Notes: generated by a model not told the origin, from the sequence alone. A DNA stretch of 64,000 bases from Eumeta japonica (GCA_005406025.1 BGZK01000743.1:62001-126000), one strand, 5' to 3'; positions 44,127 to 56,221 are shown, numbered from the stretch's first letter. A program made the numbers and translations.

Positions 44127-44545
44127 AACATCTATAGGCGCAGGTACACAGTACAGTAAACCGGATTGTTGGCTTGGCGACGCTTGCCGTGGCGACGGGT
44201 TGCCACGCTATACTAGGGTACATATACGGTCTTGAAACATCTATGGGTGCAGGATAAACCGGATTGTTGGCGTGGCGACACTTGTCGTGGCAACGGGTCG
44301 CCACGCTATAATAGGGTATATATACAGTCTATTTATAGTAGAGTGTAATGTGTGGCGACGGGTCGCAACGCTATACAATGGAATATATATAGTCAAAATG
44401 TATACCGTAGTAAACAGCACCATCGAACTGAGTGAGAAGGGAGTCGCACAGTCGCTTGCGCATGGCGACACGTCGCCACATCGTACACACTACTACCTGT
44501 GGACTGTATATATCTATAGTATATCGTAGCGACTCGTCGCCACAC
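44127..44545. repeat. tandem array centred on a GTGGCGAC-GTCGCCAC palindrome
   Basis: Two head-to-tail units of about 105 bp (44127-44233 and 44234-44335) share AACATCTATGGGTGCAGG, AAACCGGATTGTTGGC and GCTATAATAGGGTATATATA. Shorter derivatives follow. Five copies of the palindromic core occur at 44189-44206, 44287-44304, 44352-44369, 44463-44478 and 44528-44543. The fourth, TGGCGACACGTCGCCA, is perfect in its 7-bp arms. Each core is followed by a TATA-rich or CGTACAC-containing segment. Confidence 0.8.
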
Positions 44546-45430
44546 CGTACACATTAATACATTTTGATTAATATGATTGTATTTTTGATTAATAATTGAT
44601 TATTAATAATTATTAAAAATTAATTATTAATTATTACTGTGACAAGCAACTGGCACAGTAATACCGTCAGAGGAAACAACGAATATAATTATTACTGAAG
44701 TCACAGATGAAATGAATTAAGTTGTGGCAACTTGAAGTTAATATTGAATTTTTATATTTAATGAAAATAAATGTTTATTAAATAAATAGTCATCATTTTC
44801 TGTAAAAAATTCGTCATATTTAATTTTTCCATTTTAGTTCCTGTCTTAATTTTATCTTTAATGCATATTACTTGTATAAAGTCGATGTTTCATATCTGCC
44901 AGGCGTCCCGTGACGGGTCACATTTTTCTTCTTCGTTTGTACGTAAGCGATAAATTAGGTTTTCACTATTTATTCGTATTAAACATCGCACACAGCTTCC
45001 TCACGTTGCAATCCCACGACAATAGAGCCCCCCCTCTTCTGGGTTGCAATCACAAAAACCAATAAAATTAATTTTGTGGGTTACCATAGCCGCCTACTGG
45101 TTTTCTTATTATATGAAATTATTCCAGCTACTAGAATGCAGTAAGCCTCGTGGTAGTAAGTAAACGTATATCTAATTTGATGTGATTTTTATTTGCGCTT
45201 AGATAAAGATCAGATGCAGCAGTCGAGAATAAATAAAAGGTTTAAATAATTTATGCATTAGGACTTTGATTTCGGAAATCCGATACAAAAAATACAAATC
45301 TTTGTTTTAGTGTATCACAAAAAAAATATTTTCACAAACCTAGAGTAGTGAAGTGCACAAAACAAATATGTTCATTAAATTTAATTATAAAAGAAATTGA
45401 AAATGTTCGTGTTTACTTGTTATTAATAGT
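44546..45430. other. intronic, AT-rich
   Basis: Begins with a dense ATTAATTATT palindromic tract (44563-44640). Otherwise nothing recognised. Confidence 0.35.
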
Positions 45431-45587
45431 ATTTGTTCTTCTTTGGAGGTACTAAATGATAGAGCGCAATATTATAACAGGTCATGTAATATTAAAATAG
45501 TGACAAATCTTTTTAGGAAGTATTCATTTTTAACACTAAAAGCCCACTCGATTCGAATTCATACATATTCTCACTTTTTCTCCGCAG

Positions 45588-45747
45588 CCTCCGCAGCAGC
45601 AAACGCTATATGGCTGTCGGGGTCTTTGAACACAGTCAGCTACTTGACGCAGTTCTGCTACGATGAGGGTGACGTGTTCTCTGTCACGTGCAACCTTCAC
45701 GTTGACCACGACTTAGGCGGTAATAGAATATATTTGGGGCCTATACG
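45588..45747 (+). CDS. Ig-like half-domain exon A, first copy (phase-conflicted)
   Basis: Acceptor TTTTTCTCCGCAG, donor ATACG|GTAAGT. It encodes ASAAANAIWLSGSLNTVSY, then LTQFCYDEGDVFSVTCNL (the B-strand Cys of an Ig fold) and GGNRIYLGPIR. Compared with the duplicate at 61560-61712, one base is missing near 45738. The Ig tryptophan (MWRLF in the duplicate) is replaced by Gly, and the exon ends in phase 2 instead of phase 1. Joining to the next exon at 48731 then meets a stop after three codons. A cryptic acceptor at 48752 would restore frame. It may be a decayed or alternatively spliced exon. Confidence 0.55.
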
Positions 45748-45929
45748 GTAAGTGCCAATTCGGAATTGTTCTGTGAAATCTATGTAAGATAAATAAAGTA
45801 ATTTAAGATAATTAATGAAACAAAATGCTTAGATTAATATTATAGACTATTTTTATTTGTTTATATGTATATATGTGTTTGCGTGCATGCGTGCGAGAGT
45901 GCATGTGTGTGCGTGCGCGCGTGAGTGCG

Positions 45930-45941
45930 TGCGTTAGTGCG

Positions 45942-45994
<53 letters not shown>
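45930..45994. repeat. (GT)n microsatellite
   Basis: A GTGTGC-rich lead-in from about 45885, then about 40 bases of pure GT, in the intron after exon A. Confidence 0.95.
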
Positions 45995-45996
<2 letters not shown>

Positions 45997-46547
45997 AAGT
46001 CTAAAATCAAATGATGACTTTGAGCTTTTGGTTTAAACAGTCATTTGTTCTGAATATGAATAGCAAAAATATTAAAAAACTCACGAAGATAAACTGCAGT
46101 AAGAAATAATGGTTCAAGTTTAGAATGATAAATAAAACTGGAAAGTATCCTGCCCATTTGCTTGTTTCCTTTCTCGGAAAAATCTGTTCAAATTTGTCAC
46201 CTTTTTCCACTAAACAGAACAAAATCCCGGTGAAATCTGTTTGTAAAATCATCTTGAAAGTATAACATAAACTAAATCTTACAAAAAATAGAAAGCGATT
46301 TCAAAAAGTTCATACACCAAAAACTTAATAATTACCAAAGCCAATTTACAAGTACAACTACAAAAATAATTTGGTAACTAAAAATATTGTTAATTAAATT
46401 TTTACAATAGGTACCTACTTCTTTGACTTTTTTGGAGTCGGTGCTAGCCAGAGTAAGCTTGTGCTCGCCCTCCCTCACATGCTGTCTTCTTTGGTCGGTT
46501 TTGGAGTACAAAGTTCTTGTTCGACTTTTAAGTAGATAGATGTAAAG

Positions 46548-47755
46548 AATATTTTATGTAATTAGGTTTAGTAAGTTATACACCGAATATTTTGTTATGT
46601 TTAACTGGCGAAACCAAAAAATATATCTGATTAAGTCGGTATTGTAAATATTTAATTAATAAAAATTGTACATTCACAGTGTTTTAGACTCATTATTAAC
46701 TTTGTAGGTTTTACAAATGTTCAAGTTTTTATATTAAGGGTTTTTTTTAAGTCGGTTTAATTTTTTTTGGAAACTTACTTTGCTTTGTGCTTTTACCTAG
46801 AAAGTGTTGTTCGTTGTATAATTAATGATAGTTCCATTCCTTTTTGGCTTCGTCGTCAAGCCCCAGTTATCAAATGTTATAAAATAAGACCCGCCAAAAT
46901 AAAACGAATGAGTTCAAACAAAACGAATGAGCTACACTGTCCACCTCCTGGCTCATCATCTCGTCAGACCCTTGTTATGAAACGCAATACATGATACACG
47001 AAAACAAAAAAAATGAGCTCGAACTTGAAGGCTTACTAGTAAATACAGTAGAGTTCCGGTATCTACTATTTAGCTCCATCATCAGATCAGATATAAAATT
47101 TAATATAAATAACTCGTTAAATTAAAACAAAAGAGCTCAAACTCGAGGAGCGTATTAGGAAAAATTTGGTAGAACGCCATACGTGTGTTATTTAAAATTT
47201 AGAGGTTAATGAAAACATATGAGCTTTTCACCAAAAATTCTCTTTTTTTATTTTTGGTTTTCAAACAGTTTTATAGTAAATTTGAATCGAAAAAAGGATA
47301 GGTAATTTCATATTTATTGGACATCATAATGCAAAATTACCAACTTCACGCTCAACCTCAACCTCTATTTTAGATATTTAAGCGAAATGGCGGATCAAAA
47401 CATGAATAACTGCCGGTTAAAAAATTCAATTATAGCTAATCGATACAACATTAAGCTGTGATTTTCAATACAGTTATTCCCAATCATTTAGTGATGAGAT
47501 TGAAAAAGAAATTGAGTTTAAAGTTAAATAGTTTTTTAGTTATCGTGGTCACACCCGGTGTAGATGGGATTTTCAGGCGATAGTAGAAGCATACCTACCC
47601 TCGCGCTTAAAGCATGCAATGCTGAAGAGTTCTGCTATCTACCTTCTTCATCTTTGGCTTCATCATCGGACCCTTGTAATAAAATATGAATTAAAAAACT
47701 CGTCAAAACAAAACGAATGAACCCAAACTCGAATGTTTACTAGTAGCTAGTCCTC
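46548..47755. repeat. repeat region with GCTCCATCATCAGACC-type units
   Basis: Loose units of 110-130 bp contain, in order, a TCCACCTCCTGGCTCATCAT-like block, GACCCTTGTTATGAAA, AAAACGAATGAGCTCAAACT, CGAG and CTTACTAGTA. Occurrences start near 46838, 46935, 47070 and 47645. The leading part (46548-46770: AATATTTTGTTATGTTTAAC, AAGTCGGTTTAATTTTTTTT) aligns with 62950-63170, and the whole stretch with 62890-63600. Confidence 0.6.
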
Positions 47756-48730
47756 ACACACTAAACGTGCCTATAATAGTTGAGCGTATACCTCGATTTC
47801 CTTGAGACCCCAACGACAGATTTTGACTTGTGTGAAAAAGTATGAACTACAAGATCATCTCAAGAGTATGCCCTTTCGAACAAAAAATAGTTTTTGAGAT
47901 CGGTTTTTATTTAACGAACATATAGCCTTATATATACACAAAACAATATACAGAAAAATTGACAATCTCCACTTTTTTTGAATTCGGGCGACAACACGAG
48001 CTCCTTAAGGATTTACATCGCTTTAAATCAAAAATAATATACATTCATAATTTAATTAACTTTTTTTTTAACCAAAATGAGGCATGAGAGTCAGACGGAC
48101 TTATTAAAACAAATCCTGCATCAAGAAAAAAAGACTAACAAAGAATTTGTAGTTCAAAGTAATCATGAATATAGTTAATTAGTAATCTATTAAATTCAAA
48201 AATACAAATCGGTTTATATTTTATCAGAGTTTATATCATGTCCACGCCAGTAAATGTCGCATTATAGAAGATAATGTTTGACAGTTTTGTTTATTTGACC
48301 ATCCGATAGATATACCTGATTTATGGCTTCATTACAAATTGGTAAACATTTTTGGACCGATGTGCATGTTCTGTAGCCAACAATGGCATCAGAAAGAAAA
48401 GTGGTCGTTAAAGATAGTCAGACATGAGAAATTAAGTAAAAGAAATGAAAAGAGACAAAAGAAGCTCTAAAGGGGATGCGAAAAAGCACTTACACTCCAT
48501 TCTCCCGACATCCTACGCTTGACTTCCTTACCTTCCGTGTCTATTTTCCATTACAACACGAATTACATTTGTTCAGGTAAAAAGAGTACCAAAAAAAAAG
48601 ATTGCTGCAAAGAAATGTTTACTTTGAAAGTTTTCTGTTTTTATGATTTCATTACGAACAGAATAATATTGGTGCCTTAAGTGACCGCCATCGGATCAGG
48701 AGTGATTAAACTTTTCCTTTTTCAACGTAG
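47756..48730. other. intronic, nothing recognised
   Basis: AT-rich DNA before exon B. The last 30 bases are a pyrimidine-rich acceptor tract. Confidence 0.35.
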
Positions 48731-48958
48731 ATACAAATCATAACAATATAAGTGAGGAAGTTGGAATCATCAAGGAGCTTCGATCATCGTCAAGGAAGCC
48801 TTCCTCCCGTTCACAAGTAATACTGAACCTCGCCAAGAAACATGATGGATGGAAATTGGAATGCTACAGTCAAAACGCGGGTGACGAAGGCTTTCCGACT
48901 GCTGTAAATAGGTCTATAGTGGTCCAGTTTCAAATGAGGCCGGACGACACGTGCCCAG
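48731..48958 (+). CDS. Ig-like half-domain exon B
   Basis: Acceptor TTTTCAACGTAG, donor GCCCAG|GTCAGT, 228 nt, entered and left in phase 1. It encodes TNHNNISEEVGIIKELRSSS, RSQVILNLAKKHDGWKLECY (the F-strand W-x-x-x-C pattern of Ig domains), SQNAGDEG, then VVQFQMRPDDTCPG. NIS and NRS are potential N-glycosylation sites. With exon A it would supply the second half of one Ig-like domain. A and B are both phase 1 at their outer borders, so an A-B pair can be duplicated without breaking frame. The match is to the fold, not to a named protein. Confidence 0.62.
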
Positions 48959-50687
48959 GTCAGTTAAATATTCGTGTACATAATGCTTTGCTTCTGACAA
49001 ATGTAAGCATAACTTAAAGTGCTACGATAACAGTCCCAATACTGCAGCAGTATTGGATCTAAATTGAACAGTAAAAAATAGTAAACTAAATTTGGATCTC
49101 AAATGAGTTTTGCATTTTATTTGATAGTACGGTATTATTTACTATTGGTTAATAAATACTTTCATTTTAATTTAATTTATTCTAATTTAAATTAAATGTA
49201 CACATAAAGAAAAATTTTTAAAATAATACGATCTCACACCTTTTCACAAATTTATAAAATAAAGACAATTCGTACTCTTATTTACAACCTAAAATACCCG
49301 CAGCATCAGCTTAAGTGTGTACTTACAATACACATAGCTGGCACGATGTAATGAAGACGGAAAATTTCTAAAATATTTGCTTTCATTTTGTTACTAAATA
49401 GAGATCTGTGATTTTGTCACATCTTTAGTATGGAAGTTTTAGTGGAATTTTATTGTTTATCAAAGCAAACTGAGAACTTTTTTAATAAAATAATTGGCTT
49501 TTGTTATACTTATTTGAATGTTCAAATTAAAAGCAACTTAAAGGCGGATTATTGCTTTTTTGACTTTCCGACCAAATGTTGAAATTTTTTCTAATAATTC
49601 AGGCAAAACATTTTCACACCCATTTCCGAAAATTCATTTTTATCAGATGTGAATGTTTTGATTTTCTAGAGAGGCATTTTGAGAAACATGTCCTTATTCT
49701 TGAACTACAAGAGCTCGAAAATATATTTGGAGCTATTTTTCACTACAATTCTCTCTCTCTCTCTCTCTCTCTCTTTGTAAGAGTATGTGTAATTAAAAAC
49801 TATAATATTTGGGTAGATCTATCGATCTATACTGACGGTATACGAAAAGGTTTTATTCTCTCTAAATTTTTATGACAATAAGATCTAATCGTCCAAATAG
49901 ATTTTGAGTAACGGCAAAAATAAAAATAAAAACATCCCCTTTATGTGACGCGTAGACAGAGCCAGGCCATGCACTAGTCTCGTATTCATCACAAGCGCCA
50001 GCCTTATGCACTCCGCCCGTGTGCGGTAAATCGGGCGTAACGACGCGAGGAGGATAATTATTAACGATTACTCATAAATTGTTACCGTTTTAAGCATTCA
50101 TTACAAGTCCGTTGAAAAGACATCGACAAAAATATGGTCTCTGTTTTTAGAAAGTGTTTGTGTTATTTATAAAATTGAAATATATTTTGCAAGTGTTTTA
50201 TTCTCTTGCTAAATATTCTACAATCTTATGGCGAATTGGTTTATATGCGAAATATAGTTTTAAGATGATTACACCGATAGCGCTAAACATGCCTACAAGG
50301 TAAATATTGATTCTATTCTTGATGCATTTTTATACACAACTCATGCACACTTGACTATGCAATAATCTAAAGCAAAAAGTTAATCATTTCCAAGACTTTT
50401 TTCATTTGCCCTATCATTGTGAACTTCCCCATGCTGCCGCAATAAAAACACACAAGTACATTTATGTAAAAATGAACGTTATGTAGGTCGCGATTAAATT
50501 TTTAATTTTAAGAATCGACTTTTGTAAAATAATAAAACATGTTTAAATAAAGGAACTCTTTGCCAACCTTACTATGTATATTGTATGTATCTAAATTGTT
50601 TACCAACATGAATTTAACGCGATAAAATTTCGGTGCAATGATTTTTTTTAACTTTCATAGCCATTTAAACCAATAAAAAAATTGTTT
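48959..50687. other. intronic or intergenic, little recognised
   Basis: Contains a (CT)n run at 49751-49773. A 99-codon frame around it (49576-49875) is low-complexity and probably chance. Confidence 0.4.
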
Positions 50688-51076
50688 GTCTGTAAAGTCT
50701 GTTTACAGGCGATAATTTAACGTGATAATGTCATAAGAAAACACTGATGAAAAATTGCATGCTTTTATGAATTGAATTGAATTATCATTATTTTGTATAA
50801 TACAAAGGAGTTAATTCAAAATGACATTGTTTTCGATGAAATAATATTTATTTGCACTCGCTAATTTAAATATATTTTTACTTAAATTATACAGTAAAGA
50901 GATAGATGCGTTACAAGCCGAGCGCTTAGGCCGATCGTACCTCTCTATTGTTCCGCGCTCTCGCTCACACGCTCGGCTCAGGCGGAACGCGCCAATGAAT
51001 CATGCTCTTTTTCATGCGTACAGCCGGCGTTCATCGATTCATAAGACGTTATCACGTCAAAAGTTCTAACAGACTT
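50688..51076. mobile_element. foldback-type repeat
   Basis: Left arm GTCTGTAAAGTCTGTTTACA, then AACGTGATAATGTCATAAGA (50688-50740). A shorter inverse lies at 51040-51076 (TTCATAAGACGTTATCACGT, AGACTT). The left arm plus following bases (50688-50774) also matches 13905-13994 inside the hAT. A GC-richer core with CGCTCTCGCTCACACGCTCG lies between. Confidence 0.6.
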
Positions 51077-51169
51077 GGGTTAACCTTTTATGATGGAGCT
51101 CCATCCCTTGCCACTGCTTATAACTAATTTAACGAAATCGAACGTGATTGCACAAATCTAACTGGCATT

Positions 51170-51960
51170 TAACATAATAGATACTGACAAAAGATTGACC
51201 TACGAGCAGATTCACACAAGCTTAGGCATCGGTATGAGTCAAGTGCATAAAATCCTTCAAGAACAATTTAGCGGTCAGGAAATTTCGTACTCAGTGATAC
51301 CTTATAATTGACCGAAACTCAAAAAGTCCGTCGTGTTAATTGGTGCCGCGAAATGATGCAAAGCTTTGCGAGTAGATATTCAAACCCTGTATACGACACA
51401 GTTACAGGTGACGAAAACTGAATTTACTATTACGATGCCAAAATCAAAAGACAGTCTGTTCAGAAGGTGTTTTCTTTCGAGGAGTCACCTTCTGAATTAA
51501 AACGAAGGCGAAACGTCGGAAAAAAAATCGTGGCCTATTGCTTTGGAATGACAGATCATAATTCAACAACTGTTTTAGAATATAAGAAAACAGTCACTGC
51601 TGACTGGTACAATAACAATTATTTGCCTCTTGTTTGGGGAAAGTTCGGGAAAAGCGACCTCGCAGTAGGATTCTGCTTCATCATAAAAAACACCTCACCA
51701 CATACCACCTGACAAACAACTAACTGTTTGAGGACGTTAGGTATAGAAATACTGGTTAACTTGCTTTACATCCTCTTCTACGCGATTTTTATTTACTTCC
51801 TAAAGTAAACGAAAATCTTCGTGGAAAGTGGTTTACGGACGAAGAGAAAGCAGTGGCTGCATGTGAAAAGGCCATCGAAGCGACCTCTAAGTGCGAGTGG
51901 GTAAAGTGTTTCTCTCAGTGGTTTTATCGAATGAAGCGATCTATTGTTCTCTACGGATAC
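51170..51960 (+). pseudogene. mariner transposase relic
   Basis: Pieces in several frames: DKRLTYEQIHTSLGIGMSQV then HKILQE (51186 on; second HTH), VTGDEN*IYYYDAKIK with the first catalytic Asp region (51407 on), KKIVAYCFGMTDHNSTTVLE (51524 on), NNYLPLVWGKFGKSDL and a damaged C-terminus around 51830-51950. No intact ends were found. Confidence 0.75.
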
Positions 51961-52063
51961 TATTTTGGAAAATAATAATATTAAAAATTATTTGGTGGTT
52001 TGTTCAGTTTTTGATTTTATAAAGATTTATAGATTCGACCACTATAACTTTTTTCATGTGTGT

Positions 52064-52470
52064 TTAATTAAATTTCCGATTGAGCTTAGGCGTGAGAGTG
52101 AAGACTGCGATTTTCTTAAACTCAATTCTGAGAGATATTTGAGATCCTAACTTGTGAATGACGCTAACAGCCCTCTTCCGATACATGAAAGTTCTGTGGA
52201 TATCCGCAACGTGTTCCCAGAGTAAGATCCCATCTTTGATTACGCCATAAAGATGGCCAAAACTAACTAACCCTATCATATAGCTATCTGACAAACGTCT
52301 TATCTTTTTAATTGAACTGGCAGTAGTGCTAAGCCTTTTCGCCAACCCACTGATATGAGAATATCGCCGAAGCCTATTATCTAGAATAACTCCCACTAAC
52401 ACAATAACATCTAACTCTAATTCCAGTTTTTTTATCAAAATTATACCAGATATAAGTTCTAGATGGGAAA
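52064..52470 (-). pseudogene. Jockey/CR1-like LINE reverse transcriptase fragment
   Basis: The minus frame holds LELDVIVLVGVILDNRLRRY, HISGLAKRLSTTASSIKKIR, DGILLWEHVADIHRTFMYRK and RAVSVIHKLGSQISLRIEFK. The same motif series appears at 56222-56470 on the plus strand. It belongs to the C-terminal part of LINE ORF2. Confidence 0.75.
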
Positions 52471-52544
52471 CTGAAAGTTTTACATATTTCGTTTTTTTTC
52501 CTATTAAGAAGTTGGTTGTTTACAGGCAATTATATTTTAGCTTT

Positions 52545-52745
52545 GGAGATAGCAGTGTTTTTATCATCATAATTGTTGTCTGATGACTTTGAATAACAAT
52601 GGGACATAATTTGCAAGCGATACTAGCACATGAAAATCCTCAACGAAACAAGTTAAGTCATCGACATTGTTTACGTCATTTTTCGTCTATGCGATTCGTC
52701 ATCGTGCATCCAGTTTAACAACCGATTCCCTAGACAATTAAACAC
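52545..52745 (+). repeat. dispersed repeat R-B, copy 2
   Basis: Matches 42985-43175 across CAATGGGA, AACAAGTTAAGTCATCGACA, TTGTTTACGTCATTTTTCGT and AACCGATTCCCTAGACAA. Confidence 0.6.
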
Positions 52746-52897
52746 ACCTTTGACAACAGGGCGGGCTAAACAAGGGAAGTGCGACGTCACACATGAGGTT
52801 TTACACAAGGAAACGGGTCTTAGAGCTGGCCATCACGCCGTGCACGACCGCGTGAACGGTTTTGGTTATAAATAATGTAGTTCAACTACGGTGGGTC

Positions 52898-53821
52898 TAG
52901 GGACATAAAAAGTATCGATACTTTGTGGTATCGAGTACGTTTCCTTTCGATACCGATACTTTTGTACTCGATATTTTGCATTCGACACTCTTACTCAATG
53001 ACTCCTTTTTGACAGATATTTTATCGAATAAGAAATTAAGTTTTAAATAGGTAAGCTTAGAAATTACCCATTTAAAACTTGCGACCTCACGGCTCATGTT
53101 TGTGGTTGGTTATGTCAACGCCATCTAGTTCACTTGTTCTGAACCTTTTAAAACATTACATCGATTATTGCTCGATCATTCCTTCCTTTCACAGTTAAGT
53201 TCCTAACTTTCCTTCATTCATTTACTAAACGAATCATTGTTTTTTTGCTATATTAAGGCGGTTGATCATTATTTTGCTTGACTATTAATTGATTTATTAA
53301 AGTATAATCTAAAAATACTGACTGTTTTTCTGTGCTGTATAACTACGTTGTGTATCGATATTTAAGTCATTAGAAGAATGCTGTCTATTAAAAGTGAACT
53401 TTGGTAGTATTTTGCCAAGATGAATAACAACGAAATGAAATGCAAAAATTGCTTCAAAACCATAAAAACATCAATAAATACATCAAACATGAATAAACAT
53501 CTTAGGAAACACTCTAAGACTAATACATTAAGGTATTTTTTAAATAATTTTATGCTTTTTTGTAAATATAATCTAATATTATTCCATATTTTTATTATTA
53601 TTCCGACTATAAAATTTGTGTACCAATACCATTTGTTTTTTCGTGTCCTATTGTACTGAGGTTAAACTGACGTTATTTACTGACTGATATTGACCTATGT
53701 CCTATGTGCATTAGGCCCTTACAAAAAGTTCTCGATTCTTTGAAGTATCGATACATTTAAAAGTACGATACTTTTTTTCGATAACCTTCATGAGTACTTT
53801 CTATTCGATACCGTGTCTTTA
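52898..53821 (+). mobile_element. 924-bp hAT derivative retaining a zinc-finger exon
   Basis: Left end TAGGGACATAAAAAGTATCG and right end ...CGATACCGTGTCTTTA (inverse TAAAGACACGGTATCG) are flanked by GGTGGGTC (52890-52897) and GGTGGGCC (53822-53829), an 8-bp target duplication with one change. Sub-terminal GTATCGATAC-type motifs recur at both ends. A transposase body is absent. Confidence 0.82.
53420..53535 (+). CDS. BED-like zinc-finger fragment in the hAT derivative
   Basis: ATG opens MNNNEMKCKNCFKTIKTSIN, then TSNMNKHLRKHSKT. The CX2C...HX3H spacing is that of a BED-type finger. After THR-like TNTLR the sequence GTATTTTTT could be a donor, suggesting a first exon whose partner catalytic exon was deleted. 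It probably makes no working transposase. Whether the finger is ever expressed is unknown. Confidence 0.6.
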
Positions 53822-53829
53822 GGTGGGCC

Positions 53830-55835
53830 ACTGATGCATTTTCCATGGCGACTTAAAGGGAAACGCCAGACTGTGGCCAGAAACACACAACATATAACGT
53901 TTTCTTAATATGCTTTATTTATTTTTTGTAAAATTTAGGCAATATTCGTTTATTTTTACTAGTTGGGCTTATTTTGCAACAAATAAATACTACTTCGACT
54001 GACAATTACCTTTCGATGGCAGCGGTAGTGTTACCATTTATCACCAGCAAACAAATCTAATAGTAATCGATCATAAATGAAAGATAGATAATTATTATCA
54101 ATTTTTCAAGTTCTCTATGTTGGCAGAAACTATTAAAAAATGGTAAAGAAATTGTTACAAATGAAATCTTTTTAATTTGTATAACACGTTTTTTAAATAA
54201 ATTATTGATTAATGGAATAATAATATCCGGTAACTTTCAAATAAACTTCGATATCTATTTATCAAGTTTTGAATGGGAAATGTCAACACGTCGCGAGCTA
54301 AGTCAGAAAAACAACACAGAGTTGACATCGGTTGACAGTGCCAGTTAAGAGCTTGCGAGTTTTCTGTGATGTTGTTTTGCTGTTTATTACGTTTTATTCA
54401 GTTTTTTTTTAATCTAACGACTTGGCGTTGCAAATGGACAGCGCACACCGATATCAGCGAATCTCCTGACCACGGCTTGAATATGAATACCGCTTCTGTT
54501 TCTAATGACAACGCCAGCGCAAACTTGAAACCAAAATATTAACGATGTATCTAATAACAATCCCATCATTCACACTGACAGCATTTTAAAGCTCTTGCAA
54601 CAAATATTATGCTTGTGATGCATTTACGAACGATGTGCAAACATAAAATACGCAAAAAGTGATGAAAAACAAGTTACGTTCTATTGTAAGTCAGTTTTTG
54701 TAAAAATTAAAACTGCTTATAATTTAAAAATACTGAGTTTTTTTGAAACTAATTCCTCATTCGTTGCACATTATCGTTTGGACACAATTTTCAATGTGTG
54801 CATCCACGACTGGAGCGACTATGGCGACTTGGTATTCTCCTTTCTCATATTATACTTTTCACTGATGAAGTGTCTTCTAGAGAATCGTTTCTAGGTAGTC
54901 CGTTTCGACGGTCTCTAGCTGCCTCGTTCAAGCAACAAGTTACATGTAACAAACGGTATCTTAACTCTATAGACTTCGACGTTTTTCAGATACTTGTGGG
55001 TTCAAAAAGCGTTAAACTAAGTTCATTCTTTATGACGACCATGATTCTGATGCGAATAAAACGAGGACCACATTCTGGAGTGGGTTTTCATGCTGCAATT
55101 GCTAATGATCTATCAATCAGGTACTGAAATAATACTTTGTAAGCAAAGTTTAGCATATGATATTGAACATATTCTATACTTAGTTACCTGTCGGTTTCCC
55201 GATTACATTAAATTATTCCAGGTAAGGGCGTAAAGTAAGCCAATAAAGTAAATTTTATTGTAATTTGTTATAGAACAAATCTATATTTTTTCTCGCTTTT
55301 CCTTTTGTCCAACTGTCAATAGTTGTATCAATCACTCTAATTCAGTTTTTCTGCCATCGTGTAATTATGGTAAATATCATTTTAAAATATATGTAAAGAA
55401 ATTATATTTCTTCGTGCCTCATTTGACTATCCATACTCAACACTAGCTTAGAAGAGACGTCTACGTCGTCCACTTGTCTACGACAAGGTCAATGCTTTTT
55501 TTCAAGTTGCAGAGAGTTAGTGAAAACTACAATATTATACAAATTAACATGTGCAGGGAATCGACAAACTAATGAAATTGCTTTAAATGTCGTTTCTTTG
55601 TCTTTACATTACAGGTATGGTATTAACACTATAGTGTAATTATACTTAGCGAACTGTACATAGCAATTGTACATAAAATGTGAACTTATTTTAAAATAAA
55701 CCTTTGTCTTTACAGAGAAACTCATTAATTTAATTTGCCGATTCCTAAATAAATCCGGACGAATTCGTCTTACATATATTTACATAAATATACTAAAGAG
55801 GTGATCCGGTACCCGTTTATCATAGAGATAGAAAT
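53830..55835. other. intergenic, decayed coding-like patches
   Basis: 54430-55130 has successive open stretches on the plus strand in changing frames (WRCKWTAHTDISESPDHGLN; CIYERCANIKYAKSDEKQVT; a 109-codon frame at 54798-55127 with RRSLAASFKQQVTCNKRYL). This suggests a degraded element. No family recognised. Confidence 0.4.
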
Positions 55836-55838
55836 ACA

Positions 55839-56040
55839 TATAAGGTCGGGAAAAAAGGTTTTTCGTATTTTATTTACGAATTCGAAATAAGTTTTCATCA
55901 TATTTGATTTATATTTAATTATAATTTGTATATGCCCTTTTATTCAACAACGTGTTGCCGTTTCGTTGGTAGTGCCATAACCCCATTGCTATAGAATTTT
56001 TTGGACTACTGATCAAAAAACTGCAACGATTGGTTTTGAC
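55839..56040 (-). mobile_element. mariner 3'-terminal fragment
   Basis: The terminus AAGGTCGGGAAAAAAGGTTT then TTCGTATTTTA runs into TTCAACAACGTGTTGCCGTT, the reverse-strand coding sequence for the transposase C-terminus. It shows what the split copy at 29377/33297 looked like before insertion. Confidence 0.7.
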
Positions 56041-56221
56041 AGTTCTATCTAAATATTAATCTAACTGTTTACACGATTTTTTCCTTTTGCGGATTGTAGT
56101 TTGCCTCCCCTAGATCATAGACAACTGACGGCCACGTGGCGGGCCAGATATGCGTGGGAGACGGCACTTTTTACTTGCTGACATTAAGCCTAATTCAATT
56201 TAGCAGGCGAGATCAGAACTG

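Noticed and set aside
43915..44304. 129-codon minus frame over the palindromic array
   Set aside because: It is created by the tandem repeat; repeated CRYTS-type peptides follow the repeat units, not a protein.
44127..44545. Possible CRISPR-like array (palindromic repeats with spacers)
   Set aside because: Repeats are few, degenerate and irregularly spaced, spacers are themselves repeated, and the setting is an insect intron.
49576..49875. 99-codon plus frame near the (CT)n run
   Set aside because: Open frame is stretched by the LSLSLSL simple repeat; no other support.
54798..55127. 109-codon plus frame as a Tc1-type transposase (ILFTDE)
   Set aside because: The short resemblance is not supported by any flanking transposase motif.
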